Assembly (NCBI GenBank): GCA_050633905.1
Contig: JBOEHJ010000060.1
Coordinates: 135,067 to 199,066 of the forward strand
Source of the DNA: JANQPX01 sp050633905
GTDB lineage: Bacteria; Pseudomonadota; Alphaproteobacteria; Geminicoccales; Geminicoccaceae
DNA: 64,000 nt
Direction of reading: 5' to 3'
The notes below the pieces were generated by a model, which saw nothing but the letters and a program-made list of their open reading frames with translations, did not search any database and was not told where the DNA came from. This document shows positions 9,678 to 19,010 of the stretch, piece by piece. Positions within the stretch are counted from its first letter, which is position 1. Every line of letters starts with the position of its first letter. Made by a program: the position numbers and the translations under genes.

Positions 9678-10809
9678 TCAGGGCCCTGCCGTCTCGGCAG
9701 CATTATTTTTCTGTTCTACGCCCTGGGCTAGGGCTGCTTCCAAGTACTCGTCGATGTCGCCATCGAGGACGCCTTGGGCGTTGCCTTTTTCGACGCCGGT
9801 GCGCAAGTCTTTGACCATTTGGTAGGGCTGTAGGACATAGGAGCGGATCTGGTGGCCCCAACCGATGTCGCTTTTCCCTGCGGCTTCGGCGTCGGCTGCC
9901 TCCTGGCGTTTTTGCAGTTCCAGCTCGTAGAGGCGAGCGCGTAGCATATCGTAGGCTTGGGCACGGTTGCGGTGTTGGGAGCGGTCGTTTTGGCATTGGA
10001 CCACGATGCCGGTGGGCAGATGGGTAATGCGGATCGCACTGTCGGTCTTGTTGATATGCTGACCACCGGCGCCTGACGCCCGATAGGTATCGACACGAAG
10101 GTCTTTTTCCTCGATCTCGACCTCGATGCTGTCGTCGATCATCGGGTAGATCCAAACACTGGCGAAACTGGTATGGCGCCTGGCCTGGCTGTCGAAGGGG
10201 GAGATGCGCACCAGGCGATGCACGCCGCTTTCGGTCTTCATCCAGCCATAGGCATTGTGACCGAGCACCTTGACCGTGACCGATTTGAGGCCGGCCTCTT
10301 CGCCAGCGCTTTCTTCGACGAATTCCAGCTTGTAGCCGCGCTTCTCGGCCCAGCGGACATACATGCGCAGCAGCATTTCCGCCCAGTCCTGGCTCTCCGT
10401 GCCGCCGGCGCCCGCATGGATTTCAAGAAAACAATCATTGCTGTCGGCCTCACCGGAAAGCAGGCTTTCCAGCTGCAGCTTGGCCAATTGTTCTTTTAAC
10501 GCGCCAAGGGCGTCTTCAGCTTCCTTGTGGGTTTCCTCATCGCCTTCCTCTTCGGCAAGCTCGGCGAGTTCGACATTGTCGGCGAGAGATTGCTCGAGCT
10601 CATGCTGACGCTCGATCGAGGCGGCAAGCGTATTGCGCTCACGCATCAAGACCTGGGCGCGATTCGCGTCGTTCCAAAGATCGGGGTCTTCAGAGCGCTG
10701 GTTCAGCTCTTCCAAGCGTTGGTTGGCTTTATCCCAGTCAAAGATGCCTCCTCAGCAGGGTCAAACCCTGCTCGATCTCAGAGGCGAGATTGGCGATTTC
10801 TGCGCGCAT
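9678..10809 (-). CDS. prfB: Peptide chain release factor 2 (programmed +1 frameshift)
   Basis: RF2 ends translation at UGA and UAA. Reading from ATG 10809 gives 23 codons ending ...LLRRHL, then an in-frame TGA at 10740-10738. Shifting +1 at the slippery CTT-TGA-C (10743-10737) continues as DWDKANQRLEEL and gives a full product of about 376 aa. An internal Shine-Dalgarno-like AGGAGG lies directly before the slip site, as in E. coli prfB. The RF2 stop-recognition motif SPF (RISPFDSQARR) and GGQ (SGAGGQHINKTDSA) are present. Annotators that ignore the shift would start at TTG 10715. The ATG has GAGGAC upstream. RF2 thus feeds back on its own translation. It lies 75 bp downstream of nagA on the same strand. 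Confidence 0.97.
10737..10752 (-). promoter_or_regulatory. RF2 programmed +1 frameshift site
   Basis: On the minus strand the sequence reads AGGAGG, CAT, CTT, TGA, C. The anti-Shine-Dalgarno match sits 3 bases before CTT, and the stop TGA is followed by C, the poor-termination context. This is the canonical autoregulatory shift signal: when RF2 is scarce, slow termination lets CTT slip into +1. Confidence 0.95.
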
Positions 10810-10884
10810 AAGGCGGTCCTCGTCAGCGTAAAAAGCGATGTTGGACTTATCATGTTTAAGTTATTTGTGCCAGCGGCACTTGCG

Positions 10885-12030
10885 TTACTTTGGGTTGGCG
10901 TCCTTCTCGGGGAGGATCTTGTGGCCCTCGATGAAAACCTGCTCGACCCGATGATCAGCGTTGAGCACAATGATATCCGCAAATGCCCCCTCGGCGAGGC
11001 GGCCGCGATCGATGAGACCAAGGTAATCCGCCGGCAGGGTCGAAAGACGCCGAACGGCCTCATCGAGCGAGAGGCCAAGTCCCAAAAGATTTAGGAGGGC
11101 CTGGTCCATGGTCAACATGCTACCAGCAAGGGTGCCATCCGGCATGGTGACCCGGTCGCCAGTTTTCGCGACGTCCTGCTGACCAAGCCTGTAGATGCCG
11201 TCTACCATGCCGGCGGCGGCCATGGCGTCGGTGATGCCATAGGCGTTGGGGATCGCTCGAAGAGCCGCCTGGATAGCGCCGGGTTCGACATGATGGAGGT
11301 CCAAAATAAGCTCCGCCCACTGGCCTAGCGCCAAGGCGGCACCGACGATGCCGGGGGCTCGGTGATGAAGCGGACTCATGGCGTTGTAAAGATGGGTGAA
11401 GCCGGCGGCCCCGGCATCTAGCGCCTCGATCGCCTGCTCATAGGTGGCATCGCTATGGCCGATCTGGGCTCGGACGCCGAGCGCGTTCACATGGCAGAGA
11501 AACGCATGCCCGTCATCCATCTCCGGCGCGAAGGTGATCACCTTGATCGGCACCAGCGCGTTCAGACGATCGAACAGAGCGATATCGGGCGCACGAGCAA
11601 AATCGGGCTGGGCGCCTAAGCGCTTGGGGTTGATGAAGGGGCCTTCGAGATGGAGACCAAGGATCCGTGCTTCGTCAGGTTCTTGCGCCTTTTGCACGTC
11701 GCCAACCGCCGCGGCCGCCGCGGCCAGGTTGCTGTCGGGGGCGGTCATGGTGGTCGGCAGGAGGGCGGTGGTGCCGTGGCGTGCGTGGAAGCGGGCAAGG
11801 GTCCGCACATCAACGGCACCAGCCATGCTGTCCGCCCCGCCGCCACCATGTACATGCAAGTCAATAAAGCCAGGAACAATCCACGGACCCGATAACTTAC
11901 GGGCTGGCCGCTGCCAGTCGATGGCTGAAATCCTGCGCTCGAAGGTCAGACGACCTTCCACCCAGCCATTTGGGGTCAAGATTGTGCCGCTGAGATCGCC
12001 CATCATTACCCGTCCAAACCAACTACGCAT
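10885..12030 (-). CDS. nagA: N-acetylglucosamine-6-phosphate deacetylase
   Basis: This amidohydrolase-superfamily enzyme removes acetate from GlcNAc-6-P, feeding amino-sugar catabolism and cell-wall recycling. The 381-aa protein shows DLHVHGGGGAD near 57-67, LGLHLEGPFINP with the metal Glu, RAQIGHSDATYEQA, THLYNAMSPLHHRAPG, and the catalytic Asp in GITDAMAAAG. No nagB or GlcNAc transport gene lies nearby. The start is uncertain: ATG 12030, or a Met a few codons later (12006 or 12003) closer to the conserved sequence. It may be co-transcribed with prfB, which begins 75 bp downstream. Confidence 0.93.
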   Translation of the reverse strand: MRSWFGRVMMGDLSGTILTPNGWVEGRLTFERRISAIDWQRPARKLSGPWIVPGFIDLHVHGGGGADSMAGAVDVRTLARFHARHGTTALLPTTMTAPDSNLAAAAAAVGDVQKAQEPDEARILGLHLEGPFINPKRLGAQPDFARAPDIALFDRLNALVPIKVITFAPEMDDGHAFLCHVNALGVRAQIGHSDATYEQAIEALDAGAAGFTHLYNAMSPLHHRAPGIVGAALALGQWAELILDLHHVEPGAIQAALRAIPNAYGITDAMAAAGMVDGIYRLGQQDVAKTGDRVTMPDGTLAGSMLTMDQALLNLLGLGLSLDEAVRRLSTLPADYLGLIDRGRLAEGAFADIIVLNADHRVEQVFIEGHKILPEKDANPK

Positions 12031-12272
12031 GAAGGGGTCGGTTTAAGATCGCCGGTTACCGACGTCCATGGAAAATCTTCTTTTTTCAGGACAGGCGCGA
12101 TATCGCAAATAAGCGCATGCACACCATAGAACCGATTATTTCGCGCATAATTACAAGTTTTATTTAACCTAAAGTTGCTGTAAAATGTTACCGACGCTTT
12201 ACGGGATCGCCAGGAATACGATAGAAAACTGACCCTTATCACTTCCCCGTCGATCCGCCAGCAGGCAGCATT

Positions 12273-13991
12273 TTGGCATCATTGACCACACCGACCGCCT
12301 TTTCCGATCGTTTAGCCCATCCCGCCCAGCATTTTAGCGGCAGGGAGTTGACGGCCCGACTTCTATGTTTCGGCATTCCCGTTCTGATCGCCATCGAAGT
12401 GCCAGGCATCGGCACGATCTATCTGGCGGAGCTTTGTTTGATCGGCTTGCTACCAGTCTTACTGGTTAAACGCGGCAAGGCTCTGCTTTCCGGCCCCCTT
12501 GCCCTCATCCTTTCCCTTGGGGCGGTCTATTTCAGCGCTCAGGTGATCACCGATGTCATTCGAGAAACACCCTTTGGCGACTATGCCCGCGGCTGGTCCA
12601 AGATCTTGTTCCTGCTTATGAGCTTCATCTCCTGCTATCTTTTGACCAGTGGCAACCGCGCGCGCATCCTTTGCTATGCCGGCGGCTTGGTGGTCGGATC
12701 GACGATCTACCTTCTCACCCATAATCCTTTAAGCGCGATCGGTTGGAAGTTCGGCTTCGCCGGCTCGACCACCACGCTTCTTCTGATTAGCTTCATGTTG
12801 GTGCCAATGCTGCGCAGCCCACGCAGCCTGGTGGGGCCCATGATCATGGTAGCGCTTGGCGTTTTCAGCGCCTTTATGGACTTCAGATCTTGGGGCGGCA
12901 TTTTGATGGTGAGCGCGGCCTTCCTCTCGGTGCCCGCCGTCCTTCGCCTCTTCGGTCTTAGTCCCAAGCCGCTTTCTTATGGCCGCATGCTGGTGATCGG
13001 CGTGCTCCTGCTGGGAACAGCCTTTGCCGCCTTGAAACTCTACGGTGCGGCTGCGCAATCCGGCCTTCTAGGGGAAAAATCGAAGGCAAAATACGAAACC
13101 CAGTCAGCCCTCGGCGATGTCGGCATCCTGCTGGGTGGACGCAACGAATCATTGGTCACCGTGCAGGCGATCATGGACAGCCCGCTGATCGGTCACGGCT
13201 CCTGGGCAAAAGACCGCTATTACGCCGAGCTTCGCCAGCTCATGCTCTATCGTCTTGGCTTCACCAATCGCTTCATTGAACCTGAAACCGATCTGATCCC
13301 AACCCACTCGCATCTACTGGGTGCTTGGGTCGAAGCGGGTCTGGGGGGCGCGCTGTTCTGGCTCGGCATCCTCGGCATGATCTTCGCCGCCTTGCGTAAA
13401 CTCTATGCCAGCAACGATACCATGCGCCCCTACCTGGTTTTTTTAATGTTTCTTTTCATCTGGGACATTCTGTTCTCCCCCTTTGGCGCGCAACGGCGTT
13501 TGACCAACGGTTTTCTCCTGGTTGCCATGCTCTATGTGCTGCGCTCAAGTCCAGTTGTCTTGCGCGGGCGGAGTCCAGCAGCGACAGCCGAGCCTCAATT
13601 GACTTGGGCGGAGATGGTCAAACGACCGATCGATCCTAGGGTTGCGCTTGGCCTGAGTGAGCCACAGCCAGAGCCTTGGCAACAGCCCACCACGACGACA
13701 CTGGCGCCGCAGTTGGATAACGAGAAGCCCTGGATCGAGGAAAACCTTGAGCGGGACAATCGCTTTGCTCCGATCGAGAGCGACGACGACACTGAGAACC
13801 GCGATATTGAGGATGAAAGCGGTCAGGACGAAGGCGAGGCGGCGTATGGCGACGGTCTAGAGCACGATGTTGACGAGGATGAAGTCCTGGAAGCGGTGGA
13901 TAAGGCCGAGCCGAACGGACAACCATCATCCGACCTAGGGGCTGGCGGCGCGACGATTCGCGCGGCCTTTCGGCGCTTGAGGCAACAATGA
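12273..13991 (+). CDS. O-antigen ligase/polymerase-family membrane protein
   Basis: This 572-aa protein has about 10-12 predicted membrane helices in the first 430 residues and a Wzy/WaaL-type periplasmic segment followed by TEAG-like HSHLLGAWVEAGLGGALFW (near residue 345-363), the usual O-antigen ligase family (Wzy_C) signature. The last 120 or so residues are a cytoplasmic, very acidic, low-complexity tail (runs of D and E), unusual for the family. TTG 12273 is the most upstream plausible start and lacks a strong RBS. The stop overlaps the start of the flippase gene (ATGA at 13988-13991), so the two are translationally coupled. The role is inferred: polymerisation or ligation of a lipid-linked surface polysaccharide. 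Confidence 0.75.
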   Translation: MASLTTPTAFSDRLAHPAQHFSGRELTARLLCFGIPVLIAIEVPGIGTIYLAELCLIGLLPVLLVKRGKALLSGPLALILSLGAVYFSAQVITDVIRETPFGDYARGWSKILFLLMSFISCYLLTSGNRARILCYAGGLVVGSTIYLLTHNPLSAIGWKFGFAGSTTTLLLISFMLVPMLRSPRSLVGPMIMVALGVFSAFMDFRSWGGILMVSAAFLSVPAVLRLFGLSPKPLSYGRMLVIGVLLLGTAFAALKLYGAAAQSGLLGEKSKAKYETQSALGDVGILLGGRNESLVTVQAIMDSPLIGHGSWAKDRYYAELRQLMLYRLGFTNRFIEPETDLIPTHSHLLGAWVEAGLGGALFWLGILGMIFAALRKLYASNDTMRPYLVFLMFLFIWDILFSPFGAQRRLTNGFLLVAMLYVLRSSPVVLRGRSPAATAEPQLTWAEMVKRPIDPRVALGLSEPQPEPWQQPTTTTLAPQLDNEKPWIEENLERDNRFAPIESDDDTENRDIEDESGQDEGEAAYGDGLEHDVDEDEVLEAVDKAEPNGQPSSDLGAGGATIRAAFRRLRQQ

Positions 13992-15364
13992 ACCCGGCAT
14001 TGTTGGCAAGGATCAAGAAGGGGATGGCCTCAGAGATCTTTGCCAACCTCATCCGCGTGGTGATCCAGGTGACCGGCGTGCCGTTGTTCTTGTACTTTTG
14101 GGGCGATGACGGTTATGGCGAGTGGCTGATCCTGACCGCCATTCTCGGTTATCTCCGCTTGAGCAATGTCGGTTTCGGCCAGGCGACCAGAAACCGCATG
14201 GCGATGGCAGTCAGCGCTGGCCACCGCGAGCGCGCCCTCGGTTTCTTCCAGAGCACCAGCGTGTTGTTCATCTTCATCGGTGCACTGGTCATGGTTCTGG
14301 TGGGCCTGGCAGCGCTGGCAGCCCCCTCGATCCATGACTTTCTCAACTTCGAGATCTTGAGTGTCGAGGGCTTTGCTTGGTCGATGATCATCCTCGGTGC
14401 TGTGATCGCGATTAATCTCCAGGCCGAGGTGCTGGATGCGGGGTTCCGCTGCGAGGGCCATTACGGCCTCAGCACGTTTCTCATTATGCTGAGCGAATTG
14501 GTGATTTTCCTCCTGATCGTTCTGGTGCTCGTGATGGGCGGCGACCTGGTGATGGGGATCGGCTGCTATCTATTCGGCACGCTGTTCCGCTTTGCCCTGC
14601 TGCGCCTAGTCCTTTGCCGCCTCGGCGATTGGATCGTCTTCGGCATGCATTATGCGAGCTGGCAAACCATCAAGGAGTTCACCCTCCCCTCACTTGCGTT
14701 CATGGCCTTCCCGCTTGGCCAAGCCATGGGCTTGCAGGGAACACTAATCGTGATCGGCGCCATCTCGGGGCCACCGGCTGTGGTGGTTTTCAATACGGTG
14801 CGCATGCTGACCCGCTATACGGTGCACCTGACCGTGATCTTCGGGCGCATAGGCGGTCCTGAGATCGCGTTCGCCTACGGCCGTGGTGACATGGCTCTTG
14901 TCCGGCAGGTCCATTGGCAGGTCTGTCGCATCGGCTTTTGGGCAGCCTTGCTCGCCTGCGGCACCCTGGCCTTAACGACACCTTGGCTTCTCCAGATCTG
15001 GACCCAGGGCCAGATCAATCCCTGGCCAGGGGTCTATCTGACCCTGCTGGCAGCCGTGCTCGTCTGGACGGCCCATGCGCTGACCGCCAACGTGCTCCAG
15101 GCGACCAACAATCACCAGCGCTTCGCGCTTGTCTTTCTCATCGTCAGCGTCGCTGGTCTCGCCTTGACAGTCCCGCTGACCAAGCTGTTCAATTTGCCCG
15201 GCGCGGCACTTGCCAGTCTCCTGGTCGAACTCGCCTTGCTGGCCTATGTGCTGCCCAGTGCCGCAAGATTCGCTGGCGGCACGATCAGCGGATTCCTTCG
15301 CCACATTGCCATCCCGCCCTCGCCCATGCTGCTTCGCCATCTCCGGGAAAAAGCCGCTATCTAG
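13988..15364 (+). CDS. Polysaccharide flippase (Wzx/MATE-like)
   Basis: This 458-aa integral membrane protein has about 12-14 hydrophobic helices and an N-terminus typical of polysaccharide-synthesis flippases (FANLIRVVIQVTGVPLFLYF WGDDGYGEWLI, split here for length). The family moves undecaprenyl-PP-linked oligosaccharide to the periplasmic face. Its start overlaps the stop of the O-antigen ligase-type gene by 4 bases, so the pair likely acts in one pathway. No specific substrate can be inferred. A second flippase gene lies at 33031. Confidence 0.8.
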   Translation: MNPALLARIKKGMASEIFANLIRVVIQVTGVPLFLYFWGDDGYGEWLILTAILGYLRLSNVGFGQATRNRMAMAVSAGHRERALGFFQSTSVLFIFIGALVMVLVGLAALAAPSIHDFLNFEILSVEGFAWSMIILGAVIAINLQAEVLDAGFRCEGHYGLSTFLIMLSELVIFLLIVLVLVMGGDLVMGIGCYLFGTLFRFALLRLVLCRLGDWIVFGMHYASWQTIKEFTLPSLAFMAFPLGQAMGLQGTLIVIGAISGPPAVVVFNTVRMLTRYTVHLTVIFGRIGGPEIAFAYGRGDMALVRQVHWQVCRIGFWAALLACGTLALTTPWLLQIWTQGQINPWPGVYLTLLAAVLVWTAHALTANVLQATNNHQRFALVFLIVSVAGLALTVPLTKLFNLPGAALASLLVELALLAYVLPSAARFAGGTISGFLRHIAIPPSPMLLRHLREKAAI

Positions 15365-15925
15365 TGGTGTAAGCACATCAGTTGGTTTCGGCCGATGTCG
15401 CCAGGATCGACGGTATGCGGCCACGTTTTCTTGGCTGGTAGTGGGATGGCATCGTTTAGGCGGTTGGTCAGGTTGTACCAGCCATGTCCTCTGTCCGATG
15501 AACTAAACATGCCGACACCATCGAACGGCCCGCTGCAATGAGGGCTGAATCCGCACAAACTTGGTCCGAAAATGATTCAGCCTCCATCTTTTTTTATTCC
15601 TAGATGAATTCGAATCGTCGGCAAGATGACGTCAAAACGTAGACCGAGGTCATTCTGCTGGATAACAAACATTTAATGAAATTCAGACTAAAAGTGCTCT
15701 ACGTCACAGAACTCTCTTTCAAATCCATCCACTTATGGATGGTCAAATCAACGTTTCGATAGGCGCCGGATACACGGGCACTGGAAAATAATGCAAAATT
15801 CGTAAAATTTTCTGTGGAATTTATGAACATTCAATGCATAAACTATCCTGAAAGATCATAGGTGTAGAATGATCTGCTCAACGACTCTCTAAAAAATAAA
15901 ATCTTATCCCGCTGGAGTTCAACCA
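15365..15925. other. AT-rich intergenic region
   Basis: This 561-base gap becomes AT-rich from about 15580. The minus strand of 15361-15558 carries a 65-codon frame that reads like a protein C-terminus, but it has no RBS or start support, so it is not called a gene. No repeats of the dispersed families occur here. The AT-rich part probably holds the promoter for the FAD oxidoreductase. Confidence 0.35.
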
Positions 15926-17293
15926 TTGGCAGAAATCTGCCCATTTTCTTCTGGAAGATTTGGCTATGCTGTTGCCGGATTTGGTCCGGCTGGATGCGGC
16001 TTCCTGTTACACGCGATCAAAACGAAGTCTATTGAGCGACTCGTCGACGACGGCTTAGTCATTATCGACCGCGAAGCCAAGCCCGGCCCTGGCAAGATTA
16101 GCCGCTATCAGCTGACCGGGAATTCGCTATCGCGCGCTTTCCTCGACTGCGTCGAAGACCCCGACCTTGCCTGGTTGTTCGAGGATCTATGCAAATCGGA
16201 TCCGTCGGTCAAGCAGCTTCAAGAGCTGGAATTCGAAGCTCCTCCCCTCGATATCGTCGGCGATTTCCTGACGATGATGGCGACACGCACGCTTGATCAC
16301 CTCAAAGAAAAATATGGTATTCCCGTCTTGCTGGAAACGGAGATCGATCGGCTCCAGCGCCAGCCTTCGGGGAGTTTCACCTTGAGCCTCCGCCATCGGC
16401 AGACGGGACAAACCTCGACTATGTCGGCAGAGAACGTGATCTGCGCGCTTGGCGGCCGACAAGCTAGGCAGGTTGTCGAGAACACCGAGATCGCGCCGAA
16501 ACTCCCGCTTAGCGAGTTCAGCGATCACCTGATCGTGTCCGATGACTTCTTGATGATGCCGGATGAGGCGGTGCGCGCCGCCATCCCTCTCAAGGACGGG
16601 GGTGATGTGGTCATCGTCGGCGGTTCCCATAGCGCGATCTCGACGATCGATCGATTGACCCAGGCTTTGGTGCCTGTCGGCTTGAAGAGCCTGACCATGG
16701 CTCATGCCTCACCGCTTCGACTTTACTATGCCTCGGCCGAAGAAGCGCGTGCTGACAATTATCCTTTCCTAGATCCCGACGACATCTGCCCCATGAGCGG
16801 CCGGGTCAACCGGTTCGGCGGCCTTCGCTACCGATCGCTTGATGTCGCCAAGTCGATCTTGAAGACAGGACGTATGCCGGAGCATGATGTGGCCATCAAC
16901 TGGCTGCAGCTCAGGTCATCATCGGCGGCGATGATTCGTCAAACCTTGGACAAAGCACCCGCCGTCATCGCTGCCATGGGCTATCAGGCTAATCTGCCGA
17001 CCTTGGTCGATGATCGGAATGTCGAAATCCCGCTTTGCAACTTACCACGCGGCGTCGAGGTTGACGAGACGGGGCAGGTGAATACCGTCAATCAAGGACC
17101 GATGCCGGGCCTTTTTGCGATCGGGATCGGTTCCACCCTTCTCAGACGGTCCGATGAAATCGGTGGCGAGGCATCCTTCCGCGGTGTCGCGGATGGGGTC
17201 TGGCTTTATCACAATCACGGCGGCGGCGTCATTCTGAATGCACTGGATAGTCGCCCTGTCAGCCGCAAGCAAATTTTTGCTCAAGCCAAATAG
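15926..17293 (+). CDS. FAD/NAD(P)-binding oxidoreductase, unassigned
   Basis: This 455-aa flavoprotein has an N-terminal dinucleotide-binding fold (AVAGFGPAGCGFLLHA, GxGxxG near residues 17-22) and a second Rossmann-like motif mid-protein (VVIVGGSHSAISTIDRL, near 230). It has an FAD C-terminal segment GLFAIGIGSTLLRR. The two-fold layout resembles N-hydroxylating or Baeyer-Villiger-like monooxygenases and FAD-NAD(P)-binding (HI0933/L-ornithine-oxygenase-like) proteins, but no specific family was recognised. The start TTG 15926 has CTGGAG 8 bases upstream. It is 11 bases upstream of the glycosyltransferase gene and likely co-transcribed, suggesting sugar-precursor or glycan modification. Confidence 0.65.
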   Translation: MAEICPFSSGRFGYAVAGFGPAGCGFLLHAIKTKSIERLVDDGLVIIDREAKPGPGKISRYQLTGNSLSRAFLDCVEDPDLAWLFEDLCKSDPSVKQLQELEFEAPPLDIVGDFLTMMATRTLDHLKEKYGIPVLLETEIDRLQRQPSGSFTLSLRHRQTGQTSTMSAENVICALGGRQARQVVENTEIAPKLPLSEFSDHLIVSDDFLMMPDEAVRAAIPLKDGGDVVIVGGSHSAISTIDRLTQALVPVGLKSLTMAHASPLRLYYASAEEARADNYPFLDPDDICPMSGRVNRFGGLRYRSLDVAKSILKTGRMPEHDVAINWLQLRSSSAAMIRQTLDKAPAVIAAMGYQANLPTLVDDRNVEIPLCNLPRGVEVDETGQVNTVNQGPMPGLFAIGIGSTLLRRSDEIGGEASFRGVADGVWLYHNHGGGVILNALDSRPVSRKQIFAQAK

Positions 17294-17304
17294 AGTGACC
17301 TGAC

Positions 17305-18195
17305 ATGCCCAAGTCTATTGATTACAAACGCGTCGTCGTTACCACCGCTGCCGACAGCGGTTATTTCGAGATGTTCAAGGGAATGATTCATTCCCTTCGA
17401 AGCTTTCCTTCCGGCGTGGATCTAGATATTCGAGCCTTTGATCTGGGTCTCAAGGACAATGAGCGGGAATGGCTGGAAAACAAAGGGGTCGTTTTCGCTG
17501 AGCCACAATGGCATATGGGTCTGAAAGACGGCATGATGCCTTATTGGCATTTAGCGGAAATAGTGCGCCCCTATGTTCGCGAGTATTTCCCGGACTACGA
17601 TCATTATATGTGGCTCGATCCTGATCTCTGGCTGCAGGATGGCGACGTGATCGATCGGCTGATCACTGGTTCCCAGGAATATGGTGCGGCCATCGCCCAT
17701 GAGGCCGACAAGTCCTACAAACTCCAAGCCTGGCATATTGGCTGGAATCTTAAGCATAAGATTTTGGGCCTGGGCTTGAAAGACGGCCTGACCCTGATGA
17801 TCAAACCGCAGCTGAATTGCGGGGTCTATTGCGTCGCCGCCGATGCACCCCATTGGGAAGCCTGGGCAACACGGCTGAAAAGTGCTGTCGATGCCACCTG
17901 CCGCGTCGCACCGCATAGCCAGTTCACCTTCAATCAGATCTATTATTGCGACAAGCTACCGATGCAGATCCTTGATTCGGCCGACAATTGGATCTGCGAT
18001 CGGGCCCCACCAGTTTGGGATGACGAAAAACACTGCTATTGTAAGCCCTATGCGCCTTTCAAGCCGCTTTCCCTGCTGCATCTGGCAGGCCCGGCGAAAA
18101 AACGCTCCTATGACATCAAGACCACATCAGGCGGGGAACTGCCGGATGTCAGCTTGCAATACCGCCAGCATCTTGAAGCAATTGCCGCAGAATAG
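17305..18195 (+). CDS. Glycosyltransferase-like protein
   Basis: This 296-aa cytoplasmic protein has a nucleotide-sugar transferase fold signature: an N-terminal VVVTTAADSGYFEMFKGMIHSL strand-helix (written here across one secondary-structure unit), and a central DxD-type metal site YMWLDPDLWLQDGD near residue 103. A distal HLAGPAKK segment is reminiscent of the HxxGxxK-like motif of GT8 enzymes. It could use a UDP-sugar donor. The acceptor is unknown. It is adjacent to the FAD oxidoreductase (11-base gap) and close to the ligase/flippase pair, so a role in surface glycan assembly is plausible. Confidence 0.65.
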   Translation: MPKSIDYKRVVVTTAADSGYFEMFKGMIHSLRSFPSGVDLDIRAFDLGLKDNEREWLENKGVVFAEPQWHMGLKDGMMPYWHLAEIVRPYVREYFPDYDHYMWLDPDLWLQDGDVIDRLITGSQEYGAAIAHEADKSYKLQAWHIGWNLKHKILGLGLKDGLTLMIKPQLNCGVYCVAADAPHWEAWATRLKSAVDATCRVAPHSQFTFNQIYYCDKLPMQILDSADNWICDRAPPVWDDEKHCYCKPYAPFKPLSLLHLAGPAKKRSYDIKTTSGGELPDVSLQYRQHLEAIAAE

Positions 18196-18330
18196 CTGGC
18201 CAGCAATACGAGGGTCATCTTGTGATCGCATGATCGGTTGCGGAATGAGACTCAGCAAAAGAAACAGAACGGAATGACACGAGACTAATTCGAAGTAATT
18301 TTTATAAATAACAAAGACTTAACGAAAAAT

Positions 18331-18430
18331 CTCCCCTTGGCATGCTTCTTGATTGGTAAAAAACCAATCGGCTTTTTCTGGATTGAAGCTGGTTCAGTTC
18401 TGATCCACAACAAGCAGCCTCAAGGGGAGG
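18331..18430 (+). promoter_or_regulatory. Possible RBS-sequestering leader
   Basis: CTCCCCTTG at 18331-18339 is perfectly complementary to CAAGGGGAG at 18421-18429, which is the Shine-Dalgarno of the downstream small gene; flanking G-U pairs extend the helix to about 11 bp. Between them lies a perfect 7-bp hairpin GATTGGT-AAAAA-ACCAATC (18351-18369). In RNA this could fold with the RBS hidden. Whether this segment is transcribed with the small gene is not shown. Confidence 0.4.
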
Positions 18431-18679
18431 ATGATGATCATTCCCGAAACAAATGCCATCAAAGCGTATCATCTTGAAGAGCGTGCCCTGCATGTCGCCC
18501 TGTTGGCATTTCGTTGCGCAAGACAAGATGACGAGAAGCAAGATAAAGCCGCTGCGATTGCCCTCAAAGCCTATCTCGCCATCGCGCCAGGTGATGCCGA
18601 CGCCTCCGACAAGGTGATCGAGTGCATTGCGAACGCCGTGCAACGCTATCCCCACTTTCTGATCCCGGAGCTGGACTGA
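18431..18679 (+). CDS. Small conserved-looking hypothetical protein, 82 aa
   Basis: This is a helical, soluble, mildly acidic protein of 82 aa with no signal peptide or membrane segment and a Cys at residues 31 and 66. I do not recognise a family. The gene is supported by a very strong Shine-Dalgarno (GGGGAGG at 18424-18430) directly before two tandem ATGs (18431, 18434) and by a conserved-looking helical pattern. Its own RBS may be masked by an upstream complementary block (18331-18339), suggesting post-transcriptional control. It is followed by about 700 bases of repeats. Confidence 0.6.
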   Translation: MMIIPETNAIKAYHLEERALHVALLAFRCARQDDEKQDKAAAIALKAYLAIAPGDADASDKVIECIANAVQRYPHFLIPELD

Positions 18680-18891
18680 TCCGCAATAGCGGCGATCATT
18701 TGAACTCGATTTTCGACATCTCGGGTCTCTTCCTTGTCGGAAATGAAGACTAAGGAAGTTCAAGCCCCAGGGGAGGTGGTCGGGTCACCCGAGGCTCGGA
18801 GCTTTCCTAAGTAGAGCACAGTGACAATTCATCAGGCCCTGTTCGATCGATCGCTTGAGCTTTTTGTCGAGCGAACAACGTCATCAACAGC

Positions 18892-18980
18892 CCACTCCTC
18901 CTCACAACTACCCGCAGGACCACATGATATTGGGGTGGTCAGGAGGGGAAGTGAGCTGAAACCGAATGATCGAAAAGTGC
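18892..18980. repeat. Dispersed repeat, second family, copy 1
   Basis: This copy shares an ordered set of blocks with 60323-60409 and 62981-63060: CTCC-rich left arm, ACCC(G/A)CAGG(A/G), a GGGGT(A/G)G block, GGGGAAG/GGGGAGTG right arm, then GATCGRAAAGTG. The CCTCCT and AGGAGG stretches can pair as a hairpin. It is intergenic and non-coding. Confidence 0.55.
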
Positions 18981-19010
18981 CCCAACGAAGCCTAACTTCT
19001 GGACACGACA

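Noticed and set aside
15361..15558. 65-codon minus-strand frame with protein-like composition
   Set aside because: It resembles a C-terminal fragment but has no start region, RBS or family match, so no gene or pseudogene was called.
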